Positions 54,420 through 64,000 of a stretch of 64,000 nt of DNA are shown here, piece by piece. Position 1 is the first letter of the stretch; each line of letters starts with the position of its first letter. The notes beneath the pieces were generated by a model. That model made no database searches. It was not told the DNA's origin and saw only the letters and a program-made list of their open reading frames with translations. The DNA comes from Terriglobia bacterium (GTDB lineage: Bacteria > Acidobacteriota > Terriglobia > Bryobacterales > Bryobacteraceae), in NCBI GenBank assembly GCA_025363475.1, contig JANYDS010000043.1:1-64000 (forward strand), written 5' to 3'. Both the position numbers and the translations under genes were made by a program.

Positions 54420-56129
54420 CTACAGCCGGGAAAGCTCGCCCGCCAGATCCATGGCTTCCGCCATACGACCCTCGCGTTCGGCGGTTCTGATGCGGGCCTT
54501 TAGTTCACGGCGGATGGTTTCTTTGTCTTCTCTTTTTAATGCGGCGACGCAGGCCTGGCCGTCTTCGATCGAGGCCGGACTGGAATCGAGCACGATCGCT
54601 GCGAAACGTCCCTGCAACGCTGGTGTCAGGCGGTCATGAACGGTATTGAAGTCGATGGGTTCGCCCGCATCGTGCATGGCGATGATGGTGTCGTAAATCG
54701 CTACCGTGGTCAGTTGGCGCAGGGCCGGTGCGTGGCGCAGGCCTTCCACCAGCTCTGTGCGGGCTTCAGGGCTGCTGACCAGAAGCGGCAGCAGAATGCG
54801 GTCACTCATGCGGGCGGGGTCGGTCTTAATCACAGGAGCGCGCTCGTTGCGATTGGCCGCGGCTTTGCGGAAATGTTCGAGGACAAGGCCGGATTCCACT
54901 CCGAGGTAGGAAGCAAGATCGTTGGCCACCGCTACCCGTTCCAGCTTGTCGTTGAGGTCCTGAATCGACGGGAGCAGGAACTGGAAAGCATCGACGCGAC
55001 CTTGGGGTTCGCGCATGTTGAAGCGGGCCCGGGCGCGGTCCGCGAGCCAGTAGAAATAGGTTTTGGCGGCGGTGATGCGGTTACGGTAGGCGTCGGGGCC
55101 GTGTTCCTTGCAGTATTCGTCGGGGTCGAGTCCGCCTTCCAGTTCCACGATGCGCACACGGACGTTTTCATCGAGCAGCAATTTGATGGAACGCTCAGCG
55201 GCGTTGACCCCGGCGGAATCCGGATCGAAGTTGAGGAACAGGTTGAGGGAGTGGCGCTTCATGGCGCGAATCTGTTCCACCGTGAGGGCGGTGCCGCAGG
55301 TGGCTACCACTTCCGTGACACCGGCCTGCGAAGCGCCGATGGTATCCATGTAGCCTTCGACGAGCACGATGCGGTCAATCTTCATTGAGGTCTCGCGGGC
55401 GCGGTTGAGGTTGTAGAGAACGTGAGATTTTTTATAAATTTTGGTCTCGGGCGAGTTGAGGTATTTGGCTTTCTCTTCGGGGTCGAGCGCACGCCCGCCA
55501 AACGCTATAATTTTCCCCGATTCATTTTGAATGGGGAACATGAGGCGGTTGCGGAAGCGGTCATAGAAAGACCCGTCTTCACGCCGGCCCACCAGACCGG
55601 AGGCTTCGAGCTGTTCCGGTTTGAAACCGCGCTGTTCGAGGATGCTCTGGAGGCGGCGACCGGTGCGGTCTGAGAGGCCGAGTCCGAACTGCTGCATGAC
55701 GGGTGTGGTGACGCCGCGTTTGGCCACGTAATCGCGGACTGGTGCGCCGTTTGCTCCGGCAAGATTGGCGCGGAAATGGTCGGCTGCGATTTCGTGCATT
55801 TCGTAGAGGGCGGCACGAAGACGGGTCTCCTCATCGCCGGCCAGCGACTGCTTTGGCATGGCGATTCCATGCTGATCCGCCAGTTTTTTGAGGGCTTCCC
55901 AAAAAGTGAGGCCTTCGATCATCATGACGAAGTTGAAGACATCGCCCTTGGCGTCGCAGCCAAAGCACTTAAAGAACTGGTGGTCAGTGTAGATGGAAAA
56001 AGACGGTGTTTTTTCGTTGTGGAAAGGGCAGAGGCCGGAGTAGCGGTTGCCAAAGCGGCGCAGGCGTACATAGTCCCCGGCAACGCGTGCGATATCTATT
56101 TGTGCTTTGAGTTGCTGCGCGAAGTCCAT
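54420..56129 (-). CDS. dnaG: DNA primase
   Basis: 569 aa. Zinc finger CHC2 at the N-terminus ([12 protein letters not shown] with Cys34/His37, then [11 protein letters not shown] with Cys55/Cys58), the catalytic core with TOPRIM ([35 protein letters not shown]) and a C-terminal helicase-binding domain. It makes RNA primers at the replication fork. Intact and followed by rpoD. Confidence 0.97.
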   Translation of the reverse strand: MDFAQQLKAQIDIARVAGDYVRLRRFGNRYSGLCPFHNEKTPSFSIYTDHQFFKCFGCDAKGDVFNFVMMIEGLTFWEALKKLADQHGIAMPKQSLAGDEETRLRAALYEMHEIAADHFRANLAGANGAPVRDYVAKRGVTTPVMQQFGLGLSDRTGRRLQSILEQRGFKPEQLEASGLVGRREDGSFYDRFRNRLMFPIQNESGKIIAFGGRALDPEEKAKYLNSPETKIYKKSHVLYNLNRARETSMKIDRIVLVEGYMDTIGASQAGVTEVVATCGTALTVEQIRAMKRHSLNLFLNFDPDSAGVNAAERSIKLLLDENVRVRIVELEGGLDPDEYCKEHGPDAYRNRITAAKTYFYWLADRARARFNMREPQGRVDAFQFLLPSIQDLNDKLERVAVANDLASYLGVESGLVLEHFRKAAANRNERAPVIKTDPARMSDRILLPLLVSSPEARTELVEGLRHAPALRQLTTVAIYDTIIAMHDAGEPIDFNTVHDRLTPALQGRFAAIVLDSSPASIEDGQACVAALKREDKETIRRELKARIRTAEREGRMAEAMDLAGELSRL

Positions 56130-56175
56130 GGGGGCCTAATCATTATCTCGTGCCTTGAATGCGATACTGTGCGGG

Positions 56176-56559
56176 ATGCCCGGTATGGATGATCAGGAAA
56201 TTTATGCGCTCATTGGTGAAGACGGTTTTGCGCGGCTGGTAGCGGCGTTTTACCGGCAGGTGGGGGCGGATGACATTCTGGGGCCGATGTATCCGCGAAA
56301 CGATATGGCGGGGGCTGAGGAGCGTTTGCGCGAGTTTTTGGTGTATCGCTTTGGCGGTCCGACGCGGTATCTGGAACAGCGCGGACATCCGCGTTTGCGG
56401 ATGCGTCATGCGCCGTTTCCGATCGGGCAGGCGGCGCGGGACCGTTGGCTGCAGTTAATGGATGTGGCTTTGCGGGAAGCAGCGTTGCCAGCTCCGGCGG
56501 ATGAAACGCTGCGGGAGTTTTTCGATAACGTGGCGACTCATATGATGAACCGGGCTTAG
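56176..56559 (+). CDS. Group II truncated haemoglobin
   Basis: 127-aa globin of the YjbI/GlbO type. Diagnostic: LIGEDGFARLVAAFYRQVGA, AGAEERLREFLVYRFGGPTR and RGHPRLRMRHAPFPIGQAAR with proximal His in RMRHAPF, then DRWLQLMDVAL. These proteins bind O2 or NO and act in detoxification. ATG 56176 or 56185 are both plausible starts; its stop overlaps the DoxX gene stop by 3-4 bases. Confidence 0.92.
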   Translation: MPGMDDQEIYALIGEDGFARLVAAFYRQVGADDILGPMYPRNDMAGAEERLREFLVYRFGGPTRYLEQRGHPRLRMRHAPFPIGQAARDRWLQLMDVALREAALPAPADETLREFFDNVATHMMNRA

Positions 56560-56939
56560 TCTGGGCTGCGCACCCTGGTGCAGGCGAGGACCCACCAGAT
56601 CAGCAAGAGCTGGAGCGGTAGCCTCACCCAGGTCAGGGCGGCGGCGAGCGTGGTGGTGTCCGGCGACATACTGGTGGCCATGTAGAGGTTGGCCGGGAAT
56701 ACTGCGATCAAAAGCGCGACCAGACCCCAGGCAGCGAGGCGGCGGACCTGCGGGAACAGCAGGCCCAGCCCCCCGGCGATTTCGGCTGCGCCGCTGATAT
56801 AGACCATCGCCAGATGCCATGGGATGTAGGGCGGCATGATTTTTAGGTAGAGGTCCGGCCGAAGCAAGTGCAGGCTGCCGGCCAGAGTATAAAAAATTAT
56901 CGCGAGCGCGAGGAAGGCTTTCTGGGTGACGGAGAGCAT
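56556..56939 (-). CDS. DoxX-like small membrane protein
   Basis: 127 aa with four transmembrane segments (AFLALAIIFYTLAGSLHLL, WHLAMVYISGAAEIAGGLGL, AAWGLVALLIAVFPANLYM, LPLQLLLIWWVLA). The IYISGAAEIAGGLGLL-like motif and four-helix layout match the DoxX family of membrane oxidoreductase-associated proteins. The ATG at 56939 was chosen, 41 bases from the divergent PEP-CTERM gene. Function not known. Confidence 0.82.
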   Translation of the reverse strand: MLSVTQKAFLALAIIFYTLAGSLHLLRPDLYLKIMPPYIPWHLAMVYISGAAEIAGGLGLLFPQVRRLAAWGLVALLIAVFPANLYMATSMSPDTTTLAAALTWVRLPLQLLLIWWVLACTRVRSPD

Positions 56940-56980
56940 CAAATTAAAGTTTATCCGGCTTTCACCCGATATGTGAGGAG

Positions 56981-57544
56981 ATGCCACTCCGACGCGTTCC
57001 TGCGGCTGTCTTTGCACTGCTCCTGCTGAGTCTGTGCCAGGCTCGCGGTGATTCTATCTCTACGCCGCCTGACTTGGGCCTGGGGTTGGGGACTGGAAAC
57101 AGTTTGCCGCCTTCGGATTACTCGTTATTCTCGTCGAGTCAGACACCTCAGTGGACGAACTGGCAGAATATTGCGCTGACGGCGAATTTGTTGAATCTGG
57201 TACTCACGCTGGGGGGCGATAACAGCCAGATTGCGCTGTTGTTTCAGCCGGGTGGGGTGTTTAGCCAGCCTGCGGCGTTTGGTCAGGCTGCGGTGCTCAG
57301 TCAGCCTGCTGTTTTGGTTGCACAGAGTATCGGGTCTTCTTCGCCGATAATTTCGTCAGTTTCCAGCCTGGTTGCCGAGTCGTCCCAGGTTTCGAATGTG
57401 CCTGAGCCGGGTACAATGGTGCTTCTCTGCGGTTCGCTGGTGATGTATGGGTGCGTGGCGTACCGCATGAGACAGTTTAAACTATATGTTGCGCGACAGC
57501 GGACTCGTCAACTCCCGGACGGAAACTTGGCTGCAAAGGCATAA
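56981..57544 (+). CDS. PEP-CTERM sorting-domain protein
   Basis: 187-aa exported protein: signal peptide (VFALLLLSLCQARGDS), a low-complexity Ser/Gln/Ala-rich body and a C-terminal PEP-CTERM signal (NVPEPGTMVLLCGSLVMYG) with a transmembrane helix and an Arg-rich end. PEP-CTERM is cleaved by exosortase (EpsH) in bacteria making exopolysaccharide. Unusually, about 25 residues follow the membrane segment, whereas most PEP-CTERM proteins stop a few residues after it. Confidence 0.82.
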   Translation: MPLRRVPAAVFALLLLSLCQARGDSISTPPDLGLGLGTGNSLPPSDYSLFSSSQTPQWTNWQNIALTANLLNLVLTLGGDNSQIALLFQPGGVFSQPAAFGQAAVLSQPAVLVAQSIGSSSPIISSVSSLVAESSQVSNVPEPGTMVLLCGSLVMYGCVAYRMRQFKLYVARQRTRQLPDGNLAAKA

Positions 57545-57565
57545 CTCTCTCTGGGCCGTGAAGCG

Positions 57566-58171
57566 ATGAAGCGGTTGTTGTTCCTAATTGGTTTTGCTAC
57601 TGTTGCGACGGCGCAAACGCCAGCACTAAAGCCCGGACTCTACGCGATTTTCGAGACTTCCCAGGGCACGATTACGGCGGAGCTGTCGGAAAAGGCCACG
57701 CCGGCCACGGTCAAGAATTTTGTGGAGCTGGTGCAGGGTACCAAACCCTGGCTCGATCCGAAAACAAAATCAATGGTGACCCGGCCGTATTATCAGAACT
57801 TGACCTTCCACCGTGTGTTGCCGGAGATCATGATTCAGTCCGGTTCCATTACGGGCAGGAGCGCTGATAATTGCGGCGTAAAGGTACCGGATGAGTTCAT
57901 GCCGGGTCTGCAGTTCGACCGGGCAGGCAAGCTGGCAATGGCCAACACGGGCGAGCCGAACTCCGGCGGCTGTCAGTTCTTCTTTACCGATGAAGTGATG
58001 AGCCAGTGGAACGGCAAGTATACGGTTTTTGGTCAGGTGGTCGCGGGGCAGGATGTGGTTCATGCCATCAACAGGCTGCCATCGCGCAATGAAACGCCGG
58101 ATAAGCCCGCGACACTGATCGGCGTGACGATTCAACGCGTGGAAAAACCGGTCAAAAATAAAAGCAAGTAA
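57566..58171 (+). CDS. Exported cyclophilin-type peptidyl-prolyl isomerase
   Basis: 201 aa with a signal peptide (LLFLIGFATVATAQTPA). The cyclophilin fold is shown by TVKNFVELVQGTKPW, the catalytic loop NLTFHRVLPEIMIQSGS, LAMANTGEPNSGGCQFFFTD and KYTVFGQVVAGQDVVHAI. It assists folding of proteins in the periplasm. Intact. Confidence 0.93.
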   Translation: MKRLLFLIGFATVATAQTPALKPGLYAIFETSQGTITAELSEKATPATVKNFVELVQGTKPWLDPKTKSMVTRPYYQNLTFHRVLPEIMIQSGSITGRSADNCGVKVPDEFMPGLQFDRAGKLAMANTGEPNSGGCQFFFTDEVMSQWNGKYTVFGQVVAGQDVVHAINRLPSRNETPDKPATLIGVTIQRVEKPVKNKSK

Positions 58172-58197
58172 AGTCCGGCGGCAATTCTGCCGATAAA

Positions 58198-58220
58198 CAG
58201 AGAGAACCATGATCTCTCTG
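58198..58220 (+). promoter_or_regulatory. Hairpin enclosing the start codon of the diguanylate cyclase gene
   Basis: CAGAGAGA (58198-58205) and TCTCTCTG (58213-58220) form a perfect 8-bp stem with a 7-base loop ACCATGA that contains the ATG (58209-58211). The purine-rich ribosome-binding region AGAGAGA is in the stem, so the structure could block translation. Confidence 0.55.
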
Positions 58221-59285
58221 CGAAAACATATCGAAACCTGGCGGGATCCACTGGCTGAATCGGCCGTATCCGCCTATAGAACCGCCCTGTTAACTATGGG
58301 CGCCTGCGGTGAGCGTGCCGTTCCGGGCATTGGTCGCGCGATGAATGAACAACTGGCCGGGCTGCACCAGAACCTCGCGAAACCAGTGACTCCGGAACTG
58401 CTCGCGGGAACCAGTGACAGCGTAGCGAAAGAACTTTCGGTCTGGGCCGACCTCGCTTTTGCGCACCATGAAGACAGCGTCCGGGAGATTCGCGGAATCA
58501 TTCAGGTGGTGGCGCGGACAGGCGACTCGGTGGCGCTTCGCGACGAGAAATATGGCAAACAGCTTGGCGATCTCAGCAACCGGCTGGGGGAACTCGCGGC
58601 ACTTGATGATCTCCCGGTGATCCGTCGTTCTATTCTGGAAAACACGCGGGAATTGAAAGCCTGCGTGGAAAAGATGGCGGAGGAGAGCCGCGAATCTGTG
58701 CGGGGCTTGATGGGCGAACTGGCCGAATACCGGACCCGCCTTGAAGAATCCGAAAAGCAGTCCGCCACGGACACCCTGACTCAACTGGCGAACCGCCGGG
58801 CGTTTGAAGCGCGGTTAGAAGAAAAAATTGAGGCGACATCTGCGTTCTGTTTGCTGATGGCTGATTTGAACGACTTCAAGAGCGTTAATGACAAGTACGG
58901 GCACATGGCAGGTGACGATCTGCTGCGGCAGTTTGCCGACGAGCTGCGTCACCAGTTCCGTCCGACAGACCTGGTAGGCCGGTGGGGTGGAGACGAATTC
59001 GCAGCCATCATCGGGTCCGCCCAGGCAGAAGGCGATGTTTGTGTGGATCGGATCCGCAAATGGGTACTGGGCGACTACAAGATCAAGTGCGGCGATCAGG
59101 AGCTGAAGATTCCCGTGGATGCGGCTATCGGTATGGTGCAGTGGAATGGCCGGGAGTCCGCAGCCGAGCTCATGGAACGCGCCGATCATGCGGCTTACGC
59201 GGCCAAAAAGAACGCTAAGACTTCGCCGCGTGGATTTCCTGGAGACTCCAGACGCGAATCGGATCCCGCTGCCTTGAAGCGATAG
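58209..59285 (+). CDS. Diguanylate cyclase (GGDEF domain)
   Basis: 358 aa. The N-terminal half is a long helical, soluble domain without recognised sensor motif. The C-terminal GGDEF domain starts at about 185 ([20 protein letters not shown]), has the active-site GGDEF at residues 260-264 and an inhibitory I-site RPTD (251-254) five residues before it. It should make c-di-GMP and be inhibited by product. No membrane helices. Its last 24 codons overlap the convergent carB gene. A stem-loop covers the start codon. Confidence 0.93.
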   Translation: MISLRKHIETWRDPLAESAVSAYRTALLTMGACGERAVPGIGRAMNEQLAGLHQNLAKPVTPELLAGTSDSVAKELSVWADLAFAHHEDSVREIRGIIQVVARTGDSVALRDEKYGKQLGDLSNRLGELAALDDLPVIRRSILENTRELKACVEKMAEESRESVRGLMGELAEYRTRLEESEKQSATDTLTQLANRRAFEARLEEKIEATSAFCLLMADLNDFKSVNDKYGHMAGDDLLRQFADELRHQFRPTDLVGRWGGDEFAAIIGSAQAEGDVCVDRIRKWVLGDYKIKCGDQELKIPVDAAIGMVQWNGRESAAELMERADHAAYAAKKNAKTSPRGFPGDSRRESDPAALKR

Positions 59286-62200
59286 CTTCAACCGTTGCAC
59301 GAGCGCCGCTCATGGTGGTGATACAAGGCACGCGGTACGTGATGGCGCTGCGACGGATGGATTTTTCGTCCTCGAAAGAAAGCGCACCGGTGGTTGTGTA
59401 AACCACCAGCTGAATTGCGCCTGCCTTAAGCAGATCCACGGCGTTCGGCCTGCCTTCATTAACCTTGAAGACGGTCTTGCACTTCAAGCCCGCCGCTTGC
59501 AGCAGGGATGCGGTACCACGCGTGGCGACAAGTTCAAAGCCAAGGTCCGCAAAGCGTTTGGCAATTGCAGCGACTTCAGGTTTATAACGGTCGTTCACGC
59601 TGATGAAAACGGTGCCCTTTTCGGGAAGCGGAGTTCCTGCGCCGAGTTGCGCTTTGAGGAATGCTTCGCCGAAATTGTGGCCAACACCCATCACCTCCCC
59701 GGTCGATCGCATTTCAGGACCCAGCGCAGGGTCAACACCGGGGAATTTATTGAATGGGAAGACCGGGGATTTGACGAAAGTTAGCGGCACCGGCAGGCGA
59801 TCACGGTAGTGGGTAACATCGCGGAGCTTCCTGCCCAGCATAAGCTGAACAGCCAGTTTCGGTAGTTGCACACCGGTGGCTTTACTCACATAGGGCACCG
59901 TGCGGGAGGCCCGCGGGTTTACTTCCAGCACATAAACGACGCCGTCTTTGATGGCGTACTGAACGTTCATCAGGCCGATCACATTCAGTGCACGGGCCAG
60001 CTTGATGGTGTACTCTTCAATCGTTTTGATTTCCGATTCAGGAATGGAAACAGGCGGCAGAACACAGGAACTGTCGCCTGAGTGAACGCCCGCCTCTTCA
60101 ATGTGTTCCATGATGCCAGCGATCAGGACATCCCCGTCGATATCGCAAAGAGCATCCACGTCGATTTCGGTAGCGTCTTCCAGGAAACGGTCCACCAGAA
60201 CGGGGCGATCCTGCGAGAAAGAAACAGCTTCGCGCATATATTTGCGCACGCTGTCCTCGTCGTAAACGATCATCATGGCGCGGCCACCCAGCACGTAACT
60301 GGGGCGGACCAGCACCGGATAGCCAATCCGCCTGGCAATTTCCACCGCTTCATCGGCGCTGGTAGCTGTGCCGTTATCCGGGCAGGGAATTTGCAGATCT
60401 TCAAGCAGTTTGCCGAAGAGTTTACGGTCTTCCGCCAGGTCAATATTGGCCGGGTCTGTTCCGATGATGGGTACGCCGAGATTCTTCAGCGGCAAGGCCA
60501 GCGTAAGCGGCGTCTGGCCACCGAACTGCACAATCACGCCGTCGGGCTTTTCCACGTCCACAATATTGAGGACATTTTCCAGCGTGAGCGGTTCAAAATA
60601 GAGGCGGTCGCTGGTATCGTAATCCGTGGAAACGGTCTCAGGGTTGCAATTCACCATGATCGATTCCACATCTTCACCCTGAAGCGCGAAAGACGCATGG
60701 CAGCAGCAGTAATCAAACTCAATCCCCTGGCCGATACGGTTGGGACCACTGCCCAGAATCATGACCTTTTTGCGTGTGCCGGGGTTGGCCTCGCACTGGG
60801 TTTCGTAGGTGGAATAGAGGTACGGGGTGAAGCTTTCGAATTCCGCTGAGCAGGTATCCACACGGTTGAAGACCGCAGCAACGCCCAGTTCTTTGCGGCG
60901 AGTCCGCACGGCAAGTTCGCTAGTCTTCCAGGCGTTGGCGATCTGGACATCTGAAATGCCCATACGCTTGGCACGCATCAAACCTGCGCGGTCCGCGGTT
61001 TCGAGGGAGCCGGTTTCCAGCGCCACTTCTTCTTCCACCATCTGGCGCAGTTGTTCCAGGAACCACGGGTCAATGGCCGTCATTTCATGAATCCGCGCCG
61101 CAGTGTAGCCGGAGCGGAAAGCGAAACGCAGGTAGCCCAAACGATCCGGCGTCGGAGTGATCAGTTTCTGCGGAATCAGATTGACGTCAAAGGTTTCGGA
61201 GCCGAATTTCTTGCCCGTTTCAAGGCTGCGGATGCCTTTACCCAGCGCTTCTTTAAAAGTGCGTCCGATAGCCATAACTTCGCCAACGGATTTCATTTGG
61301 GTGCCGAGCGTAGTATCCGCACCGGGGAATTTCTCGAACGCCCATTTGGGAATCTTGGCGACCACGTAATCTATGGTGGGTTCGAAAGACGCCGGAGTCA
61401 CCTTGGTAATGTCGTTTCGAATCTCATCCAGGCGATAGCCCACGGCCAGTTTCGCCGCGATCTTCGCAATCGGGAAACCTGTAGCTTTGGAAGCCAGAGC
61501 AGAACTGCGCGAAACGCGCGGGTTCATTTCGATGACGACCATCCGCCCGTCCTTCGGATTGATGGCAAACTGAACGTTGGAGCCGCCCGTATCCACACCG
61601 ATCTCGCGCAGGCAGCGGATAGCACCATCGCGCATCATCTGATATTCGCGATCCGTGAGAGTCTGGGCCGGAGCCACGGTGATGGAATCGCCCGTATGGA
61701 CACCCATGGGGTCAAAATTTTCGATGGAACAGACGATGATGACGTTGTCTGCCAGATCCCGGATGACTTCGAGTTCGAATTCTTTCCAGCCGAGGGCGCT
61801 TTCTTCGATCAGAACCTCATGAACAGGAGACAGATCAAGACCCCGTTCAAGAATCGTCAGCAGGTCTTCACGGTTGTAGGCAATACCGCCGCCGGAGCCG
61901 CCCATGGTGAAACTGGGCCGCAGAATGCAGGGATAGCCGCGCCGGGCGGCAAAGTCGAGGCCACCATCAATGTCCGTTAAAAGTTGCGAATACGGGGTTT
62001 CCAGACCGATCTTGCGCATCGCGTCTTTAAAAAGCAGACGGTCTTCAGCCTTCTTAATCGCGTCGATTTTGGCACCGATAAGTTCCACGCCATAGCGGTC
62101 CAGAATACCGGCTTCGGCCAGTTCCACAGAAAGGTTGAGCGCGGTTTGACCGCCCACGGTGGAGAGCAGTGCGTCCGGCTTTTCCTTCGCAATAATTTCT

Positions 62201-62424
62201 TCGAGGTAGGCGCGAGTGAGGGGTTCGACGTAGGTGCGGTCCGCCAGATCAGGGTCGGTCATGATCGTGGCGGGGTTGGAATTCACCAGAATGACTTCGA
62301 AACCATCGGCGCGGAGGGCTTTGGCAGCCTGAGTTCCGGAATAGTCGAATTCACAGGCCTGGCCAATGATGATGGGGCCGGAGCCGATGATGAGGATGCG
62401 GTGAAGATCGTTTCTGCGCGGCAT
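59215..62424 (-). CDS. carB: Carbamoyl-phosphate synthase large subunit
   Basis: 1069 aa, normal length. Two ATP-grasp halves ([40 protein letters not shown]), each with a biotin-carboxylase-like core ([20 protein letters not shown]), and a C-terminal MGS-like regulatory domain. It makes carbamoyl phosphate for pyrimidine and arginine synthesis. The ATG overlaps the carA stop by one base (TAATG). The 3' end overlaps the diguanylate cyclase gene by 71 bases. Confidence 0.98.
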   Translation of the reverse strand: MPRRNDLHRILIIGSGPIIIGQACEFDYSGTQAAKALRADGFEVILVNSNPATIMTDPDLADRTYVEPLTRAYLEEIIAKEKPDALLSTVGGQTALNLSVELAEAGILDRYGVELIGAKIDAIKKAEDRLLFKDAMRKIGLETPYSQLLTDIDGGLDFAARRGYPCILRPSFTMGGSGGGIAYNREDLLTILERGLDLSPVHEVLIEESALGWKEFELEVIRDLADNVIIVCSIENFDPMGVHTGDSITVAPAQTLTDREYQMMRDGAIRCLREIGVDTGGSNVQFAINPKDGRMVVIEMNPRVSRSSALASKATGFPIAKIAAKLAVGYRLDEIRNDITKVTPASFEPTIDYVVAKIPKWAFEKFPGADTTLGTQMKSVGEVMAIGRTFKEALGKGIRSLETGKKFGSETFDVNLIPQKLITPTPDRLGYLRFAFRSGYTAARIHEMTAIDPWFLEQLRQMVEEEVALETGSLETADRAGLMRAKRMGISDVQIANAWKTSELAVRTRRKELGVAAVFNRVDTCSAEFESFTPYLYSTYETQCEANPGTRKKVMILGSGPNRIGQGIEFDYCCCHASFALQGEDVESIMVNCNPETVSTDYDTSDRLYFEPLTLENVLNIVDVEKPDGVIVQFGGQTPLTLALPLKNLGVPIIGTDPANIDLAEDRKLFGKLLEDLQIPCPDNGTATSADEAVEIARRIGYPVLVRPSYVLGGRAMMIVYDEDSVRKYMREAVSFSQDRPVLVDRFLEDATEIDVDALCDIDGDVLIAGIMEHIEEAGVHSGDSSCVLPPVSIPESEIKTIEEYTIKLARALNVIGLMNVQYAIKDGVVYVLEVNPRASRTVPYVSKATGVQLPKLAVQLMLGRKLRDVTHYRDRLPVPLTFVKSPVFPFNKFPGVDPALGPEMRSTGEVMGVGHNFGEAFLKAQLGAGTPLPEKGTVFISVNDRYKPEVAAIAKRFADLGFELVATRGTASLLQAAGLKCKTVFKVNEGRPNAVDLLKAGAIQLVVYTTTGALSFEDEKSIRRSAITYRVPCITTMSGARATVEAIASRQRDPIRVWSLQEIHAAKS

Positions 62425-63560
62425 TATTTGCGTTTACCGTGTTCCGACATAAGGCGGACAAAGTCGTCAAAGAGATAGAGAGAATCGTGCGGCCCGGGGG
62501 CGGCTTCGGGGTGGTACTGAACGCAGAATACGGGTTCGCGTCGGTGGCGAAAACCTTCGAGAGTCTGGTCGTTGAGATTGATATGGGTGACTTCGATGTC
62601 GTTGTCGGAGAAGGAATCTGCGTCAACCGCGAAGCCATGGTTGTGCGAGGTGATTTCCACTTTTCCGGTCAGGTGGTTCATTACCGGATGGTTCGCGCCG
62701 CGATGGCCGAATTTAAGTTTGAACGTCTTGCCGCCGAGGGCGAGGCCGAGGATCTGATGGCCCAGGCAGATACCGAAAATAGGCGTCTTGCCAACGAGTC
62801 GCTGCACGTTGCCGATTTGCGTGGTCAGAGGTTCAGGGTCACCCGGTCCGTTGGAGAGGAAAACGCCATCGGGCTTGAGCGCCAGGACGTCTTCGGCTGA
62901 GGTCAGGGCAGGGACTACCGTGACATCACAACCGGAATGAACTAAGCGGCGCAGGATATTGCGTTTGATGCCGAAATCGTAAGCGACTACGTGGTAGCGC
63001 GGCTGGTTTGCCACGCCGATAACTTCAGAGGGGGAGCACGGAACTACCGTCTCAGTCCACCTGTACTGCGCGGAGGTACTCACGCGTGTGGCCAGATCAA
63101 GGCCAGCCATCGAGGGGATAGCGCGGGCCTTGGCTACCAGCTTTGCCGGATCTTTTTCGATGGAGGAAAGCACACCGCGCATGGTGCCTTTGCTGCGGAT
63201 GTGGCGGACCAGGCTGCGTGTATCAAGGTCAGAAACCACGGGCAGGGCAGCGTTCGAGAGGAACGCGCGGGCTTCCTCATCAGAACGCCAGTTGCTGGTG
63301 ATGGCGGAAAATTCACGGACCACCAGGCCTTCGATATACGGCCTCGCGGATTCGTTATCGGCGGTACTCGTTCCGTAATTGCCGATTTGCGGGTTGGTGA
63401 GGATGACGATTTGACCGGTATAGGAAGGGTCTGTGAAGATTTCCTGATAGCCAGTAATAGCCGTATTGAAGACGACTTCGCCGAAACGTTCGGCGGGCGC
63501 ACCAAAGCTCCTGCCCTCGAAGACGGTACCGTCTTCCAGAGCCAGAATTGCAGAATCCAA
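62424..63560 (-). CDS. carA: Carbamoyl-phosphate synthase small subunit
   Basis: 378-aa glutaminase subunit: N-terminal carA domain ([20 protein letters not shown]) and class I glutamine amidotransferase with catalytic Cys in [15 protein letters not shown] and His in [14 protein letters not shown]. It supplies ammonia to CarB. A TTG at 63560 was chosen as start because AGGAGG lies 9 bases upstream and the frame has no nearby ATG; the family start [11 protein letters not shown] agrees. Confidence 0.97.
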   Translation of the reverse strand: MDSAILALEDGTVFEGRSFGAPAERFGEVVFNTAITGYQEIFTDPSYTGQIVILTNPQIGNYGTSTADNESARPYIEGLVVREFSAITSNWRSDEEARAFLSNAALPVVSDLDTRSLVRHIRSKGTMRGVLSSIEKDPAKLVAKARAIPSMAGLDLATRVSTSAQYRWTETVVPCSPSEVIGVANQPRYHVVAYDFGIKRNILRRLVHSGCDVTVVPALTSAEDVLALKPDGVFLSNGPGDPEPLTTQIGNVQRLVGKTPIFGICLGHQILGLALGGKTFKLKFGHRGANHPVMNHLTGKVEITSHNHGFAVDADSFSDNDIEVTHINLNDQTLEGFRHRREPVFCVQYHPEAAPGPHDSLYLFDDFVRLMSEHGKRK

Positions 63561-63600
63561 CAGCGGTTTCCTCCTGGGGCGGGGTGAAGTGGGGTAACCG

Positions 63601-64000
63601 TTATTGTAGCTTGCGCGTTTTATCGGCCTGGTCTTCGGCGCGCGCACCCTTGAGGATGTTGGCCAACGCGTAATTCCCCTCGTGGCACGCGTACTCAAAG
63701 AGCGGAGCGGCGGTAGCTGTCATAGTGTATTCGCCTTTCCAGGATTTGGTGAAGGCGCTGGGGTTATCCACCGTCCACTGGTAAAGCAGTGTGCCGTTGC
63801 CGGAACGGGTGAATCGCTCGACCACATGAAGGTTTTCATCTGCACCCCAGACTTCGTTGTTGGCGGTGAGACTGGTGGTATCAACAACCAGTGTGTTGCC
63901 TTCCCAGTGTCCCAGCGAATCCCCAAGCCAAAGGTGAATGGAAGCCGGCAGATGGGGACGCCCGTCGAGGTGGATGATACGCACATCGTGATTCAATTCA
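63601..64000 (-). CDS. Conserved hypothetical protein, C-terminal part (5' end beyond window)
   Basis: The last 133 or so residues are visible and the frame is open at the right edge, so the start is outside the window. The sequence NHDVRIIHLDGRPHLPASIH, WLGDSLGHWEGNTLVVDTTS, ENLHVVERFTRSGNGTLLYQ and APLFEYACHEGNYALANIL belongs to a family common in Acidobacteria and other soil bacteria, without a named domain known to me. The gene ends 40 bases before carA on the same strand; the carA ribosome-binding site lies upstream of its own start. Confidence 0.8.
   Translation of the reverse strand, partial: ELNHDVRIIHLDGRPHLPASIHLWLGDSLGHWEGNTLVVDTTSLTANNEVWGADENLHVVERFTRSGNGTLLYQWTVDNPSAFTKSWKGEYTMTATAAPLFEYACHEGNYALANILKGARAEDQADKTRKLQ

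Overview
High-GC bacterial chromosome, most likely an Acidobacteriota of the Bryobacterales/Solibacter type. This is inferred from gene content: two Oar-like TonB-type receptors with an N-terminal carboxypeptidase-regulatory domain, an SBBP-repeat beta-propeller protein, a cytochrome P460, a PEP-CTERM protein, a DUF4159 protein and large SGNH-hydrolase content. Most of the window is chromosomal housekeeping with accessory insertions. No rRNA, tRNA or CRISPR array was seen.

Layout. 1-3.2 kb: a reverse-strand SGNH-GerW-greB operon cut by the left edge, then accA with a small membrane protein. 3.2-9.4 kb: two very large reverse-strand genes, a phage-tail-like protein with a TIM-barrel-like C-terminus and a secreted SBBP/FG-GAP-like propeller protein. 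9.7-14.7 kb: a tightly coupled five-gene operon, MBOAT acyltransferase - SGNH - SGNH - acyl carrier protein - ketoacyl-ACP synthase III. It resembles a Dlt/AlgI-type polymer O-acylation machine with its own acyl-ACP supply, and is the best candidate here for an undescribed system. 14.7-18.0 kb: a mobile, decaying segment with a RAYT transposase between inverted repeats, an ISKra4-type remnant, a complete IS630-type element, and a frameshifted DUF262 gene truncated by that element.

18-27 kb: a methylmalonyl-CoA mutase large subunit, a glycosyltransferase, a sigma-54 activator without receiver domain, a cell-wall pair (rlpA and an endolysin-like muramidase, divergent), a zinc-ribbon membrane protein, a 2-hydroxyacid dehydrogenase and a sialidase-like protein. 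27-37 kb: an Oar-like receptor, a CusF-like/cytochrome P460 pair divergent from a RegB/RegA redox two-component system, a PilZ protein, ribA, a LytS-like kinase, a methyltransferase and a Phd-VapC-type toxin-antitoxin pair with a palindromic operator over its promoter. 37.2-43.0 kb: the F1F0 ATP synthase operon b'-b-delta-alpha-gamma-beta-epsilon, without a and c subunits. 43.0-45.1 kb: a heptad-repeat coiled-coil gene, a cytosine-5 DNA methyltransferase broken by a 5-bp tandem duplication, and vsr.

45.1-64 kb: a second Oar-like receptor, an ABHD18-like hydrolase, a DUF2461 protein, murB with a LolA-like protein, a DUF4159 protein, the dnaG-rpoD macromolecular synthesis operon, a group II truncated globin, a DoxX-like protein, a PEP-CTERM protein, a secreted cyclophilin, a diguanylate cyclase and carA-carB. 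A gene cut by the right edge closes the window. Several starts lie only a few bases after a recognisable -10 box, suggesting leaderless transcripts.
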